Source of the DNA: Gnetum montanum
Taxonomy: Eukaryota; Streptophyta; Gnetopsida; Gnetales; Gnetaceae
Reading direction: 5' to 3'
NCBI GenBank assembly: GCA_015680685.1
Contig: MNCI01015761.1
Coordinates: 62,001-126,000, forward strand
DNA length: 64,000 nucleotides
Within the stretch, counting starts at the first letter, position 1. Each line of letters begins with the position of its first letter. Below are positions 11,953-24,841 of the stretch, piece by piece. The notes below the pieces were generated by a model. It had not been told where the DNA came from, ran no database searches, and saw nothing but the letters and a program-made list of their open reading frames with translations. A program made the translations under genes and the position numbers.

Positions 11953-14160
11953 ATAATTGGTATAGTGATAGAATTTATGGTATTTAATTTTTTTAAAACT
12001 ATCACATTTACTAGGTAGAATGGAAAGATTGTGAGTTACTGGAAGTTAGTGTTCCAACTATTCAGGTTATCCTAATGGAAAAAGTTGTTGAATAATTTAT
12101 AACAATCTAAAGCATTGTGGATATTGTCTTGTTTACTAATAGCACTTAAAAGTTTAATGATAGCATATGTAATTGTTAGCGTTGCTTTAGGGCACATGTC
12201 GTAATTCCCTTAATAGCTTGTTTTGGTAGATTCTATAACTAAATATTGTAGGAAAGATATGTGTTTGGATGAAATAATAAATTAGAAAAAATAAAATGCA
12301 CTAATGGGTAAAAATAAAATGAAGAAAGCTAAAATAGAGGTTACATTTGTTTGTTAGTATGACCAAAGTAAAAGATTTCTAATTAGTTATTTTTTGAAAT
12401 TGAAAAATCATAGTACTATAGTCACTTATGACATGCAAGAAAGCTTATTGTATTAATGTCGCTAGGGGTGTGCATTCACTGTCTACTCTCTTTTGGTATG
12501 CTACAAAGTAGGTGGCTTTATTTTTTCGATATTGCTCTTTCTTCACTTCCTTCATATTATTTATTTGAATGTATTTGAATTTCATAGAACCTTCTTAATA
12601 AGTGAATTTCTTGGAAAATATTCATGTTTTATTATTTTGGCCTGTAACATTTAGAAATTTTTGTTTTTTGGTTATATGAAGCTTAGCATTGGGCCAAATG
12701 TCGATCCACATATGAGTTCAATGATTGCATATATTATTGAAACTCATTATGTATAAATTAACATTGATTGTATAATTTTACACTTCTTCAGTGCTCTTCT
12801 AGGATAGTATAAATATTTAGGGCTAGGTTAACTTTTTTTTCTAATGTTTTAAGGCGTGATGAAGGTGATTAGAATTATTTAATGTAGGTTAGCTAATTTC
12901 ATTTGCTTCATATATACTTTGTCGATACACTCGTAGGATATAAAATTTGATATTCATTATAGGGTTTAGGGTTTAAGTCACATGAGGTCAATGACGTTGC
13001 ATTCTCTTACCAAAGAGCCAAATATTTTTCAATCATAACAAAATTGTATGCTCATGTTTCCCTATCTATAATAAGGATAAAAGTTTAACTCTAATTGAAG
13101 AGTAGGCCACTATGGAAATGTACCAACACATCATATTAGATGGAGGTCCTACATTCATGTTTCTTACATTATGAATTTTCAATTGCATTTTTGACCTATA
13201 CATGCAAGTACCTTCTACTGCTACTCTAAACAATATTTTCACTGGAGGATGTAATGATTTGAAGAATTCAAAACAAAATTAAAAGACAAGGATATTCTAA
13301 CATTGTAGATGCCTTAAACTCATGGTAGTTAATGATGGAACATATTTCCATAAGATGTACATAGACCAAAACACATTAGCAATCATCTTCTTACTTTCAC
13401 TTGATACCAAGTAATTTTTTAATGATTTGGTGTAGTAAATGAATTTTAAGAAATGATGTAAGAAATGATTTTTAATGTTAAAGGAGCTAATCTAATGTTG
13501 TGGATAATTGTATGGTAGAATCATCATGATATTCTATTATTTATTTTGATCATGGCTATGTTGTAAGTACATTAAATACCAAACTATTAGAAGAAATTGG
13601 ATTGGATTGCATTTTAAAATAAGATGTCAAAAGTTTATGAAAACAAAAAAGGATTAAAGGCATAAAAGTTGTTTAGTATCCATGTGTGAACAATTTGGAG
13701 GCATTGTATGTCTTCATCTAGAATTTCTAAGGAGATGTTTATCTAACAAAGACTTAAACTATTATATGGAAGAACCCATTCAAATATAATTTGTAAATGT
13801 CCAATTTGAAAATGAAATTGAATCATCTACTGCATGTACTATAGGATCTAATAGTAATGCATAATGCTTGTGACATGGAAGATGATATAGACAAGATGAA
13901 GCACAACTCATGTATTATAATATTTTTTGTACCTTGTATTTTCTCAGTTTGTTATTGATTGCAAGCTAGTTAGTCTAATTCAACATGTAATGTAGCAAAT
14001 AGAGTGACAACAAAGATTGATATTAGAAATCTCTTCATAACGGCTAAAATTCAACCTTTTTGATACATTATAGTATTCTTTATTATGATTATGCAGTTTT
14101 TCCATGGTGTAAAAGTTTAGGAAGAGATGTTTTATTAGATCACACTAAATTTTTTGATTT
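11953..14160. other. Spacer, no gene seen
   Basis: The 2.2 kb between copia A and the Tat element is AT-rich and rich in stops on both strands. Two plant-telomere-like units (tagggtttagggttta, near 12960) occur but are too few to mean anything. Confidence 0.5.
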
Positions 14161-14639
14161 TGTCTATGAAACACCATCAAATTTGCATGTTGTAATCATT
14201 TCTCATCATGTAGCCGTCACCCCATAAAACCTTAGGCAAAACCTCATTGTAAATATGAAGATTGTAACCCACGAGGGACAATTTCACATGTTTCATACTT
14301 TTGAGACTAAAAATGCCTCGTAAGAGGTTAAAGCCTCATTTCCCAAGTGAAAAAGGTCACCTAGTATTTATATTTGGGCTTGAAGGCAGGGGTGGGGGTG
14401 CATTGTCAAAATGTCTTTTGGAATGCCAAAAATGAAATTTTTATGGATTTTATGGGGGCATATACTTTTCTACCCTAGAAACACCTATAGGAAGGTAAAT
14501 CTAACCTACCACAAACATGCCTTTTGGAATGCCAAAAAGGGCATTTTATAGGCTTTATGAGGGTAATGCATTTTTCTATGTTGGAAACACCTATAGGGGG
14601 GTAAATCTCACCTGCCCCCATTGTGGAAGAATGGGGGGT

Positions 14640-14790
14640 TTGGAAACTTTCCCCCTTTCAACATGGAGACCAAATGAACAACTTGGAAAGTTTCCCCCTT
14701 CAACCTAGAAAGTTTCTCCCCAATGTGAAAGTTTTTCCCCATCCTAGAAACTTTTCCCCTAGCCTGAAAAGGTTTTCCCCGACATGAAAA
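14640..14790 (+). repeat. ~20-bp minisatellite in the Tat 5' LTR
   Basis: About six imperfect units of the form (agcctag)aaa(g/c)tttt(t/c)cccc follow each other. The 3' LTR has the same block at about 34490-34690 with roughly nine units. An open frame on the minus strand across this block is a by-product of the repeat. Confidence 0.65.
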
Positions 14791-15080
14791 ATTCAATCCC
14801 CCAACATGGAAGTCACAAGGAGAAAAATTCATCAATTCATGCACTTCAATATTGACCAACAACTTCAACAAGCATGGTAGAGAGCTCAGTGTGGAAGATT
14901 CATATCCAACATGGAAGGTATGCCACGATTACTATTTATAGTAAATAGAATGACCATGTGGGGAAGCACTTGCTATGCATAGTAACCTTCCAAATTTGGC
15001 CACCCCTCTCACCTAAATTTGTAGCCATTTTTCATCCATTTTATATCCAATTTGTAGCTCCATTCATGGCCCAAGGATCC

Positions 15081-15088
15081 TATAAAAG
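15081..15088 (+). promoter_or_regulatory. TATA box, Tat 5' LTR
   Basis: It reads tataaaag within cctataaaagctagc. The same word at the same relative place in the 3' LTR (35000-35007) has survived while flanking bases changed. It is the likely core promoter. Confidence 0.65.
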
Positions 15089-15817
15089 CTAGCTTGAAAC
15101 ACCATTGAAGGGTGGACAATTTTTAGCAATTTTAATAATTTTTGACAAGAAAATTCTAACCAAAGTTCAACCATTTTTTACAATTTTATACTTGAGGAAT
15201 TTTCAAGCACTCAAGAGCTCTTGCAAGTTTCCATAGTTGCATTCTCTTGAAACCCAATGTAGGGGTAGTGAGGCCTTGAGCGTTGGTTGATTTTTAGTGT
15301 TAACATTTCACTTGTTAGATTTCAAACCTAGCATGGAGAAACTTGGCATTGAAATATTCCATCTTTCTCACCCCCAACAACAACCCAATTGACAAATCAA
15401 AAGTTGCAGTAATGAAGAAAGGTTTGACCACATCAAGAGTGGCTTAGCAACCAAATCGTGAAGCAAATCACCTCAGGTTCAATGGGCTTTAAACTCTTGC
15501 ACAATTGAACCCCCTCCTTTTTTGCTCATCTAGGCATCATTTGTACACATTTCTCTAACTTATTCTTTATTCTTTTCTCAATAAAGTTTTATGCTTTTAG
15601 TTTTGTATTAAAAAAATAAATTTATTACTTATATTTATTTATATTCTCATATTTTGCATCTCATAAGTCCCTAGTTGATCTACCTAATTAGCCAGGGCAC
15701 CTTAAATCCCATTTTTATCATGAAGATCATGGGGATTCAAGGTTGCGGAGCTACTTGCACTGATGATCCTTGGTTTTTGTTCTAGCAATCAAGGTTTTTC
15801 ATCATAATAGTTTTTCT

Positions 15818-15833
15818 TGGTGCTAGAAGGAGG
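15818..15833 (+). promoter_or_regulatory. Primer binding site candidate of the Tat element
   Basis: The sequence tggtgctagaaggagg lies just after the 5' LTR. It resembles primer sites of Tat-lineage elements in other plants. I did not assign the tRNA. Confidence 0.5.
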
Positions 15834-17640
15834 TCCTTTGCCTAAATTCTATAACTAAATATATTCTTTTTCATAGCTATTAGTAAGCTTTTCCTTTTTT
15901 TCCGTTGCAGCCAAAACCATTGAAAAATCAACATTGGTCATTTCCCCTCTTTAACCAAAACTGCAGCATGGAAGGTACAGGTGGTTGGGTTTTGGCTTTT
16001 TACAACATTTATTATGAATTCGGAAATCTAAAGCTAGTTTTGATATCTCTTTCCCCATGTTTTTTTTTTACTATTAAAAAAAATTCTTAAGATTTTAAAG
16101 TGGATGGTTCAACTCATCCATGAGTTGGCTTCCCTCCACTTTTCCAAGCTCAGAAAATTTGCAATTGGCTAAAACAAATTTTGGTGGAAAAATACTAACT
16201 TTTCACTTTGGTTTTTAGCCTTTTCCCCCATCAATGTTAAGGTAGGAGGTGTGAGATTTCCATCATCTCAACCCCCTTCTTTCTTTCCCCCCTCTACCAT
16301 ACCTAGTGTGGAAGTAGTTGGGAGGCCAATGTTGATGAAATTTGAAACTAATTTTATATCCAAATTTGCTTTTTTTGCAAGTTGAAAGTTGTTTTCTGGC
16401 CAAAGCTCCCAAGAAATCCAATATTGCCTTTACTGCCCCCCTCCTATGGCAAAAACTTGAGCATGGAAGCTAGAGGTGGTTTGGGTGCTAGAATTTCACA
16501 TCTATTGTGATTTAGAGTAAAACCAACATGAAAGCCTAAATAAACACTTTATTTTTTGCCATATTCTCCTAATGTTTCCTTCTCCTGGTAAAAGTTGGTA
16601 GCTTGCTAAAACCATATTTGGAAATTACCAAGTTTCAATTTTGGTCTTCAAACTTTTCCTTCCTTTCCCCAATGTTGGAATAACAAGGTGTGAGATTTCC
16701 GTTATCTCACCCCCTTGTTTGTCCCTACCATACCCAATGTAGTGGCATTTGGGAATCCAACTTTGGTGAGGTTTAAACCCAACATTGCCAATATTCTATT
16801 TTTGATAAAGGGGTAAACCCTTATCCCCCACTTACTAATTATAGTAAGTATATCATTTTTTGTCATTTTCATTTCCTCTAAGATATTTTGAATTCATTCA
16901 CTAGAATTTACTCCTATATTAACATTTATAGCCTATTATTAATAAATTATCAACACTATAACCATGTCTTTTTGAAAATCCACCAAATTGTCCTTCACCT
17001 TCATTGGCGAAGATCATAACTAGTAAGTCATGAGGATGTATGATCCCAAAGACCCTGTAGTCATTGAGTGTAGGTGATCTTTGAGAGTTAGAGGGGAGAA
17101 TCATAATTTTGTAGTCATTAATGAAGATTGCTATAACTTCATTTGTGTCAAAATATAGGTAGGTATGCTAATTTTGCAAATTGAAGGCAAGGACAAAAGG
17201 GAATTTGAGCTCATACATAGGGGTGGGAAAGAGCACATCCCTTTCCCATATGGATAAATTTCCCTTAAATACATCTATTCTAGCATCCTAGATCAATTTT
17301 TTGCCACAGAAGAGGAAGATGACTAGCCTACCTTGGGGAACAATAGGAAGAAAAGGATGAATTTAGGGTAGAATATGAACTTGAAAATATCCTTAGAGGA
17401 TTGTTCCAAAAAACATCACCCAACATCATAGAACCTTTTCCTAATGCCTTTGTTTTCTCCATGGGCATGGTGGCACCATCTTCCACTCCTCTACATCCTC
17501 CTACGATAGATTCCACACTAGTTGTAGCTACACATCGCACTTAGTCAATGCCATAAACAACAAATTATAACACATCAATGTCATTCGCAACATAGCCTTG
17601 ATATATCAAACCATCAATAGTGTCTTTACCACCAAAAATC
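15834..17640 (+). repeat. Tat leader with internal tandem duplication
   Basis: The untranslated leader holds two diverged copies of a 430-490-bp unit, about 15905-16360 and 16390-16800. Shared landmarks are 'ggtgtgagatttcc(a/g)t(c/t)atctca' at about 16246 and 16681, the word 'gcatggaag' followed by 'aggtggtt' near 15966 and 16460, and 'ccatacc(t/c)a(g/a)tgt' near 16300 and 16730. No open frame with a recognised motif is present, so I do not call an Ogre-type ORF1. 16800-17640 has no further structure that I can support. Confidence 0.55.
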
Positions 17641-19465
17641 TATTAACTACTCACATGGGGTCCACCGTGAGACCCCTAGCAACACAAGGATCACACACCA
17701 TGTTTGTCCCATTTGTGCCTCAAGTACTAGCATAAACATCATTTTCTTTATTTGGCCCATTAGGTACACCCATAACACAACCTTTTCCTTCTATCATGTA
17801 ATCCATAACAAGGACACAAGCCTTAGAATAGATGTCCTAGCCTTATATACAGACCTCACAAGATATGGGACCACCATAAGGCCTGGATCAAGCCTTCCAA
17901 ATGATCCAAGACCTAATAGAGGAGTTGAAGAGGCTTATAGCCTCTACCACATAAACTGTCAAGATTATGGACTTCTACCAGGATGATTCCATAAATCTTG
18001 TAGTCCCACCCTTGACACTTGCTCTTGGTGTCTCCATTTTGCAATTTAGCAAATATAATGGAGAAGGTAAACCTAATGTTCACCTTATTACCTTTTGATC
18101 AAAATGTTTGCTCTTACAATCATGGCCTCATATCATTATAAGGAATTTCTCTATGTTTTTAACTAGGAAAGAACTTGATTGGTATTGTGCATTGCGCAGA
18201 GGGTCTATATCCTCTGTGAAGGATTTATTGGCCTAGTTTGTCAACCACTTCAATTATAACTTGAATCTTGATAATATGCTTGACCAACTCATGAAGGTCA
18301 AGCAGGATCCTTAAAACTCACAAAAATTCATTCAGTGGTGCAATGGACTATTGAATGAAATACCAAAACCCATAGCTGAAACCCACTTATTAGCCATATT
18401 CAATGGAGCAATTAATGACATTATCAAGTCTAAACTCTACTACCTTGATCCAAGGTCTCTTAGCCAAGCATTCTTACAAACTAAAAATATTGAGGATGCC
18501 ATAGAGGCTAGCCATGATCCAACCTATTTATCATATAAAAACCAACATAATTGAAGAGATAAAGAAAATAGCAAACAAAATAGAACTACCATAGCAACTG
18601 TAACCAAGGAAAATAAGATCACAAACCAAGCTCCAAAGGAAAATCCACCTAAGATCCCTACCAATGACCATAGTAACCAATTGTCAACTTCTAGGACCAA
18701 TACATCAACAAAAAATAGACCTAACTTAGGAAAGGCAAGTCTAAATACACTACATTACTAATAGAACCATCCAAGTTACTAGACCAACTATTAAGAAGTG
18801 GACGGATGCAACATAAATAAATAATCAAAGTCCCTCAAAAGAAATATGAGTGACTATGTGAAATAGCAAAAGATCCCACCTAGGTAATGAAGGATGATTT
18901 TCAATTGCCTAAATACTTCAAGTTAGACCACTTTTACCATTATCATCAATTGTCTAATCATGATATAGACTTTTGTGTTGCATTTAAGGATGACCTGCAA
19001 AGGATGATAGATATGGAGGAACTAGTCTTAAATGCTTCTAACCTAGTTCAGCCATAAAACCAGTCAATGCAAGTCTACAAAGGTCCTTTGAATGCTAATG
19101 ATAATCCCTATGTTATTTTAGCATTCAACATCGATGAAAATTAGATACCTATAAGAGAACCATTTGTGATTCAAGTACCCCTCTACAATGAAAGAGTTTC
19201 TTTAGCTTCCAATAACTCAAGATCTCCCATCATTGTGAGAGTACCATCATGAATGTCTCCAAGGAAACCTTTTTTCATCAAGGTCTTTCAACCCAATACA
19301 ATTGTAGCCCAACCAACTACAAAATGACCCCTTTTTATGGTGAATGTTCTTACCTCTTTCCTATAGCCAATAGCTAACAACCTAAAAACTACAACCAAGT
19401 AAGGGAAGAAGCATAAGCAAACAACAAGAGAGATATGTAGAGGAAGGCATGAAAGGAAGTAGGTC
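17640..19465 (+). pseudogene. gag: Tat gag pseudogene
   Basis: One frame runs from about 17640 (first internal Met at 17700) to near 19465, broken mainly by point stops. It has a helical stretch QMIQDLIEELKRLIA, then the retrotransposon gag core with FSKYNGEGKPN, TRKELDWYCALRRGSIS and LNEIPKPIAETHLLAIFNGA (18030-18554). A Lys/Asn/Thr-rich linker follows. At about 18928-18990 is the Tat-type zinc knuckle YHYHQLSNHDIDFC, whose first cysteine is tyrosine. Family members with this layout are structural capsid proteins. Stops are mostly TAA, TAG and TGA at sites one transition from CAA, CAG or TGG. This copy cannot produce the protein. Confidence 0.82.
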
Positions 19466-19467
19466 CA

Positions 19468-20580
19468 TTGAAACCCACTTTCATTTTGGCTATACCCATG
19501 ACCTCCTCTAATCCATCTCCTTTAACCAACAAGCCACAAGAGGACACTAAAGCTCACAACCAAGACAATAAGGAAGAACCAAAAAAGTCACATCCTAAAG
19601 CTGAAGTCTGCATTTTGGGACTCATGGAGGAAGTAGATCACAACCAAGGTAACAAGTTCATGGTAGATGACAAAACTTTCCTTAGTGCAATAGAGCAAGT
19701 CAAGTAATTCCTAAAGCAAAAAACACAACTTTAAGCTTGTATGACCTAATCATGACTTTAGTCACACATCATGAGGTGCTAGTCAAATTGTTTACCTACA
19801 TACTTGTTAGTTAGGATATTCTTGCTAATGAGGAAGTCATCCATGAAGTGATGATTCCTCCCTCAATAGGGAAGAAGAAATCAACATCCTTAACATTTCA
19901 TAATAGCAAAATTAAGGTTAATCCTCAAAAGATAAAGTGACTATGACCCCTTTATTTATAACCATCTGCATAGGAAAATTTAAAATACATTAGGTACATG
20001 TTGATGATGGAGTTGCAACTAATGTCATCCCATGCAACATTGTTGAACACTTGGACTTAACTAAGCAAGTACAACCTACAACCACCATAGCTCTTATGTT
20101 CTTCAATGGATCAATAGTTTCTATCAAGGGATCTATCTCTTTGGATTTTGTAGCCAAAGAATAATTCCCTACAATCGCAAACTTCTTGATGGTGGAATAA
20201 ACACCAAGATTCAACCTAATCTTGGGAAGGCCTTGGTTGGATCAATTATGAGCTTTGTTCTCTCCCATCTATGAAGAAATCCACCTTCCTTATGAGGGAG
20301 GTGAAATAATCATTCATGGTGCTAACATGGCTCCCCTATTTATCAACAATGTAGTCATAAAGTAGGGATATGAAGTGGAGCTTTAAGAAGAAGCTCCTAG
20401 CCATGAAGAGCAAAAACCAAAGATAACCAATGATGACAATGATAGGAAATGAGAGACATTATGGGATGAACTTCTTTTGAACATTGTAAGTGAAGGAGAT
20501 GGTGGATGCAAGCTTGTCTAGAGTAGGCCTTACTCACTCCCTAATCTTACAAAGATCAGGAAGAGTCTACACAAGTGAAG
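19468..20580 (+). pseudogene. pro: Tat protease pseudogene
   Basis: A frame change near 19465 separates it from gag. 19468-19707 is an open Lys/Asn/Pro-rich linker. It is followed (19733-19910) by a helical segment with THHEVLVKLFTYILVS and by LTFHNSKIKVNPQKIK, which in Tat elements precedes the protease. The aspartic protease core is at about 19990-20270: the active-site triad reads D-D-G (VDDGVATNVIP) instead of D-S/T-G, and the flap/C-terminal motif is LILGRPWLDQ, typical of plant gypsy proteases. Stops interrupt it (for example near 20161). The protein part fades out near 20580, next to a possible splice donor (aa|gtgaag). Confidence 0.78.
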
Positions 20581-20789
20581 TTTACCTTAACCTTCCCATG
20601 CCTCTATGACTAGATGCAATGATAGTCAAATAGCCCTATTTTTTCTTTCACAATTTGTTATTTCTTTGTTATTTTATGTACATAGCCTATGCATGTAGCC
20701 TAAATTTATTTGCATTATTACCTATTTTCTATAACCTTTCTTTATTTTTACTTATATTTTAAACATTAAAAAGCATCTATTTTAGACAC

Positions 20790-20965
20790 GGCACGTTATG
20801 GCCTAAAACTAGCATTACATTTTGCTATGACTGTAAATTGGCATTCTTGTCCACTAAGACATTAAATTAGCACTATCATCTACTAAGAGATTAAACTAGT
20901 AATATGGCACACCATGGACTTAAATTGGTAAAACTATATAACCTATGCCCGCAATGGCCTAAAAC
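20790..20965 (+). repeat. Degenerate repeats of a CTAAGGCCTTAAACTAGC-type word
   Basis: Five or so imperfect copies of (ca)cactaag.c.ttaaactagca occur here. The same word recurs at about 30140-30230 and 33935-34020. These are the three places where coding blocks of the Tat element end or begin. Confidence 0.6.
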
Positions 20966-21429
20966 TAGCAAACGTTCCTTTTATTATTATATTTTTCCTT
21001 TTGTATAGCCTATTATCACATTGATTTAATGTTACAACCAAAATGTCAATATAGCCATGTTTACAACATTTACTACTATAGATGCATATAGTCAAGAATA
21101 AAGCCAATATTCAAGTTTAAAATTGAAATGTCTATGACATATAGCCATAACCACAACATTTAGTAATGATGCCAAAGAATAACCATCCATTACATAGTTC
21201 TGGCTAATCATAGCCATCAACATAAAGACAAAAACAAATAGCCAACAAGTTAAATGAAAGAAGGCTACTAAGTGACATCTAGAGGAGGAAGTGGTGGATC
21301 ATTCCCAACCTAATTGCAGGGGTTGCCAATGTCTCCAAAGGATTGAAATGTAACAACATTTAGCTAATTAGTAATCCATAACCAAAATTATGACTTAAAA
21401 CAAAGACTAAAGCATAGAATATATCAATC

Positions 21430-24400
21430 CTGTAGAGATTCTAGCTCCATTATTTCTAGGGGGAGATGGCAAAGGCCTTCCTCCAAATGATGGAGGATCT
21501 AGTATTTTGTCATGTTGACCTAGTCAACATCCCCAAGATCAACTCTAGAAAAAAAGTTGAATCTATGTATAGTAGTATAAGTAGGAGGCTCATGAGTAGC
21601 AACAGATGTAGAGGTGTCACCTACAGCCGTGATGATCTGAAGAGTGGATGATTGCTCCACCCTAAGAGTACTTTTGAAAAGTTGATAAGCACTCTCTACC
21701 TAGATCCCCTAAATGAATAGCTCTCTCTTTTGACATTCAATCAACTCTTTCTTAAGCCACTTTAGGTAGGCCTCACAATCAGCCTTATATTGATGCTTAT
21801 GGGCCTTTTGTGTCTTATCCCACTTTAGGACCAATGTGTAATGATCCTTCTAGTTCTCAACCTTTTCGAAGATGAGGTCCATCTATATACATTACTTTGC
21901 CATCTCTTATAGGACTACTACTTTGATTTGAATAACATGCGAATAGTGGGCCCATGTAATCTCTCCTTAGTCTATAGCTTTCTTGAGTTAGCTACTTGGG
22001 CTTTCATAAAGGCTTTATGGTCTTAGAGCTTCCTAATCATATCCTCCTACTTTTGAGTCTTGTCCCTCAAGGCCATAACTTCCTCCCATAGGGACTCATT
22101 AGACCTCTCTAGCTCCCATGAAGCTTTTGCAAATGACATTGCTAAATTAGTGTCAGTGTCATATAGCTTTACAAGTACATTAAAAACCTCAAAGGGAATT
22201 CTAGGCAAGGAGTCTACCTTCATGTCTCTACTAGAATCCACCTCCATAGATGGTACTACAAAAGCACAAAAAACAACCATAAGAAAAAACCTAAAATAGC
22301 CATAATGCAAAAAAATCCTATGACTGAAGCACATAAAACAAAATCCTCACCTATCTTAGGTGTAACCTAATGAAATCGATGAATGATGTCCTTAGCCATC
22401 CCATGCATGAACTCCACTTTGTTTGGAGTCTCTAGCCATGGTTTCACATGCAACATAGGGATGTGAGCTTGTGCTGGTGTCTCAGGAACTACTGTAAGCA
22501 TAACAATCATCCAAATGTTAGGATGATGGCCAAAGATAACCAATGAAATATAATGAAAATAGTGAGGTATAGGCATACCTAGCTCCTTCTTTTTTTTCTC
22601 CTTTGGGATGATGATGGAAAATGGGCCTAGCAACACCTCACCAAACAAGGCATCTAGATCATCTACACCAATATCAACAAGTCCTTCAAGCATAGGTTGC
22701 TTTAGCAGTGCCTCCTTTGCATGCCTTTAGTCTACCTATACAACAACTTTGGATGCTATAACTTAACACTTATCTACAAGCATAGCACATAAAAAACCAG
22801 TTAACACATAAGACGATAAAGTAGCCATGAAAGTTTAAAACATAGAATAGCCAAAATTAAACGAAGCATACTTGCAACTACCTATTATGATGGCTTAAGA
22901 TTAAAATTAAGGTTCTTTAGGGCATGTTGATTTGATGTTGGGTTTCCTCCTCTATAAGCCTCTTAAGTTTCTCTCTATTTGTCCCTTTAGCCTCCATGCA
23001 CCATCATTTGGCATCCTAAACACTAGTAAGAAATGAGAGCGACTTATCATCATCAGTACTAAAAGGAGACTCATACTTCCTAACAATAAGATTCTTAGTG
23101 GTAATGGATAATGTTTCATCCATCCCATCTAGTGGTTTTGAGGCCTACATTTTTGGATAAATGTGTTTTATCCAAGACGTAGAAAGTTGGCTTGGGTCTT
23201 GAGTAATCCATCATCCATTCCTATACACCACCCGAAACTCCACAAACCTCTTTAGATAACCTATGAAAAATGTAAAGTGCATATGGATTATAGTAGAGGT
23301 ATCAACATAGAGTCTAGGGATCTTCTCTCGAAGCCCAATAGCCTAATTAAATTTGATGTAATCCATCAAGACCTTCTTAAAAGTCCAACGCTATGCTAGG
23401 TCGATTACCTTCTTTTGTGATAGTAGTTTGGGGAACACATGAGGCCTAAACAAAAGATATTATTCCTTTGCATCAAGATTCATAAAGCTGTCCATCAAAA
23501 TTCTAGAGTGGCTCATGCTGGCACCAAGCCACTTTAGAACTTCCTCGTGATGACTTGATTCTTTCATTATCCTGGTGGGAACCTTTGTCCCATCAACAAG
23601 AACAATGAACAAGTCACAAAAGATACTAGCACCTATATTAATGTTCACCTTAACATCTTGAATGATGATGTTCAAGTGACCAACCTCCTCATCAAAGGAG
23701 TAAATAAGATGCAACATCTTCATAACAAGAATGGAAGGAATAGGTGTCATAAATACATTAAGCAAACCTGCACACTAGATGTTTACTGGAATATATCTAG
23801 GCACCTATCCCTTTAGCTACTCTTATGCTGATGTCACATCATCAAACCTCAGAATGAGGGTATCCTCATGACATGAATGTGAAAGTGGTATAATTACATC
23901 AGTTGAGGTGGAAGGTCCTATAAAGTAGTAACCAAAGGTTAACATCCATATGAGCAATGTCAACAAAAAAAACCAATAAAACATTCAATGCCATAAAAAA
24001 CTAGAAGCTATATGTTCACCTTTACTTTTCTTCTATGATGTGGAGGTTCCAACTACAAGGGTCTGATCTATGCTATTGACATCAATCCACAAGTTGTACA
24101 TTGTCCTATTGTCCTTGCACTTCTTGTATACAAGGTTAAACCTAGTGATGTATTCATCAAAGCTCCCTCTTAACTATTGATACACAGTAGCTCTAATTCA
24201 GGGGCTCTTGGTGAGTTCATCTAAGGTAGTTTGAGCCACTTCTAGGATTTGGTCATTAATGATCAAGCCCTGATTGTTGACCTTGTACCTGTAAAAAGTT
24301 AAATTAATGAAGTTAGGTAAGGTAATCAAGAAGAAATCATAAAAACATTATAATAACCATGTTTATCCCTGTAGAAGATACACAGTGCTAGGTGGCTTCT

Positions 24401-24812
24401 AGAATAATGTGTGGGCTCTATGTGCCACCATCATATTATTGTCAGTATTATAGTAACTATAATATGGCATTTTCCAGATCTCCAAAAGGTGGTGTGGATG
24501 TATGGCCTCTATTAGTCCCCTGTAGTCTTAGGTGGTGACTTGTTAGTAATGTACTTAGTAATCAAGCTAGATGCCCAAGGAAACAAGTTATCCTTAATGA
24601 CCCTAGCTATATTCATAGATAAGTGTGACCACAACATCACACTAAAGTTCCTAAGGAGGTAGGCAAGGAATCCCTTTTCCTAGGCTAGAACCACAATGAA
24701 AGCTTCCTAAGAGGCATGTCATGTGGTGGAGTATTGGTCTTGGGATGACAAATGTAGCACAAAATACCAACCAATTGCACTATGATGAGAATAGGCCTCA
24801 AGAAAACCTTGC
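21430..24812 (-). pseudogene. Antisense multi-exon gene inside the Tat element (decayed)
   Basis: Read on the minus strand, coding-like blocks alternate with AT-rich stretches bounded by GT and AG: exon a ~24812-24369, b 24288-24020, c 23917-22882, d 22773-22579, e 22491-22351, f 22255-~21430. The b/c junction keeps the reading frame. Exon c runs ~1 kb in one frame with point stops but no frameshift. Recognisable segments include LLRNFSVMLWSHLSMN (a), GSFDEYITRFNLVYKKC (b), YSFDEEVGHLNIIIQDVK and FVEFRVVYRNG (c) and a Glu/Lys-rich, probably coiled C-terminus (f). The donor of exon a is GG rather than GT. I do not recognise the family. Tat-lineage elements are known to carry antisense ORFs, but usually between integrase and the 3' LTR. 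A captured host gene is the other reading. Confidence 0.6.
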
Positions 24813-24841
24813 ATGAAATAAAGTAAAAACATTATGACAAA

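Larger units (their letters stand above)
14161..15810 (+). repeat. 5' LTR of the Tat element
   Basis: It begins TGTCTATGAAACACC and aligns nearly throughout with 34134-35850. It contains a G/C-rich minisatellite (about 14640-14790), several GCATGGAAG/GTGTGGAAG words, a TATA box at 15081-15088 and an aataaag poly(A)-type signal near 15580. The end near 15810 is set by loss of similarity and the primer site that follows; it is uncertain by several bases. Confidence 0.8.

Noticed and set aside
12959-12975. Telomere-like tagggtttagggttta
   Set aside because: Only about two units; expected by chance in AT-rich plant DNA and no array follows.
14608-14871. Minus-strand open frame of 87 codons
   Set aside because: Produced by the ~20-bp minisatellite and adjoining LTR sequence of the Tat element.
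22060-22299. Plus-strand open frame of 79 codons
   Set aside because: It is the mirror of an exon of the antisense pseudogene. The minus strand has the better amino acid pattern and splice sites.
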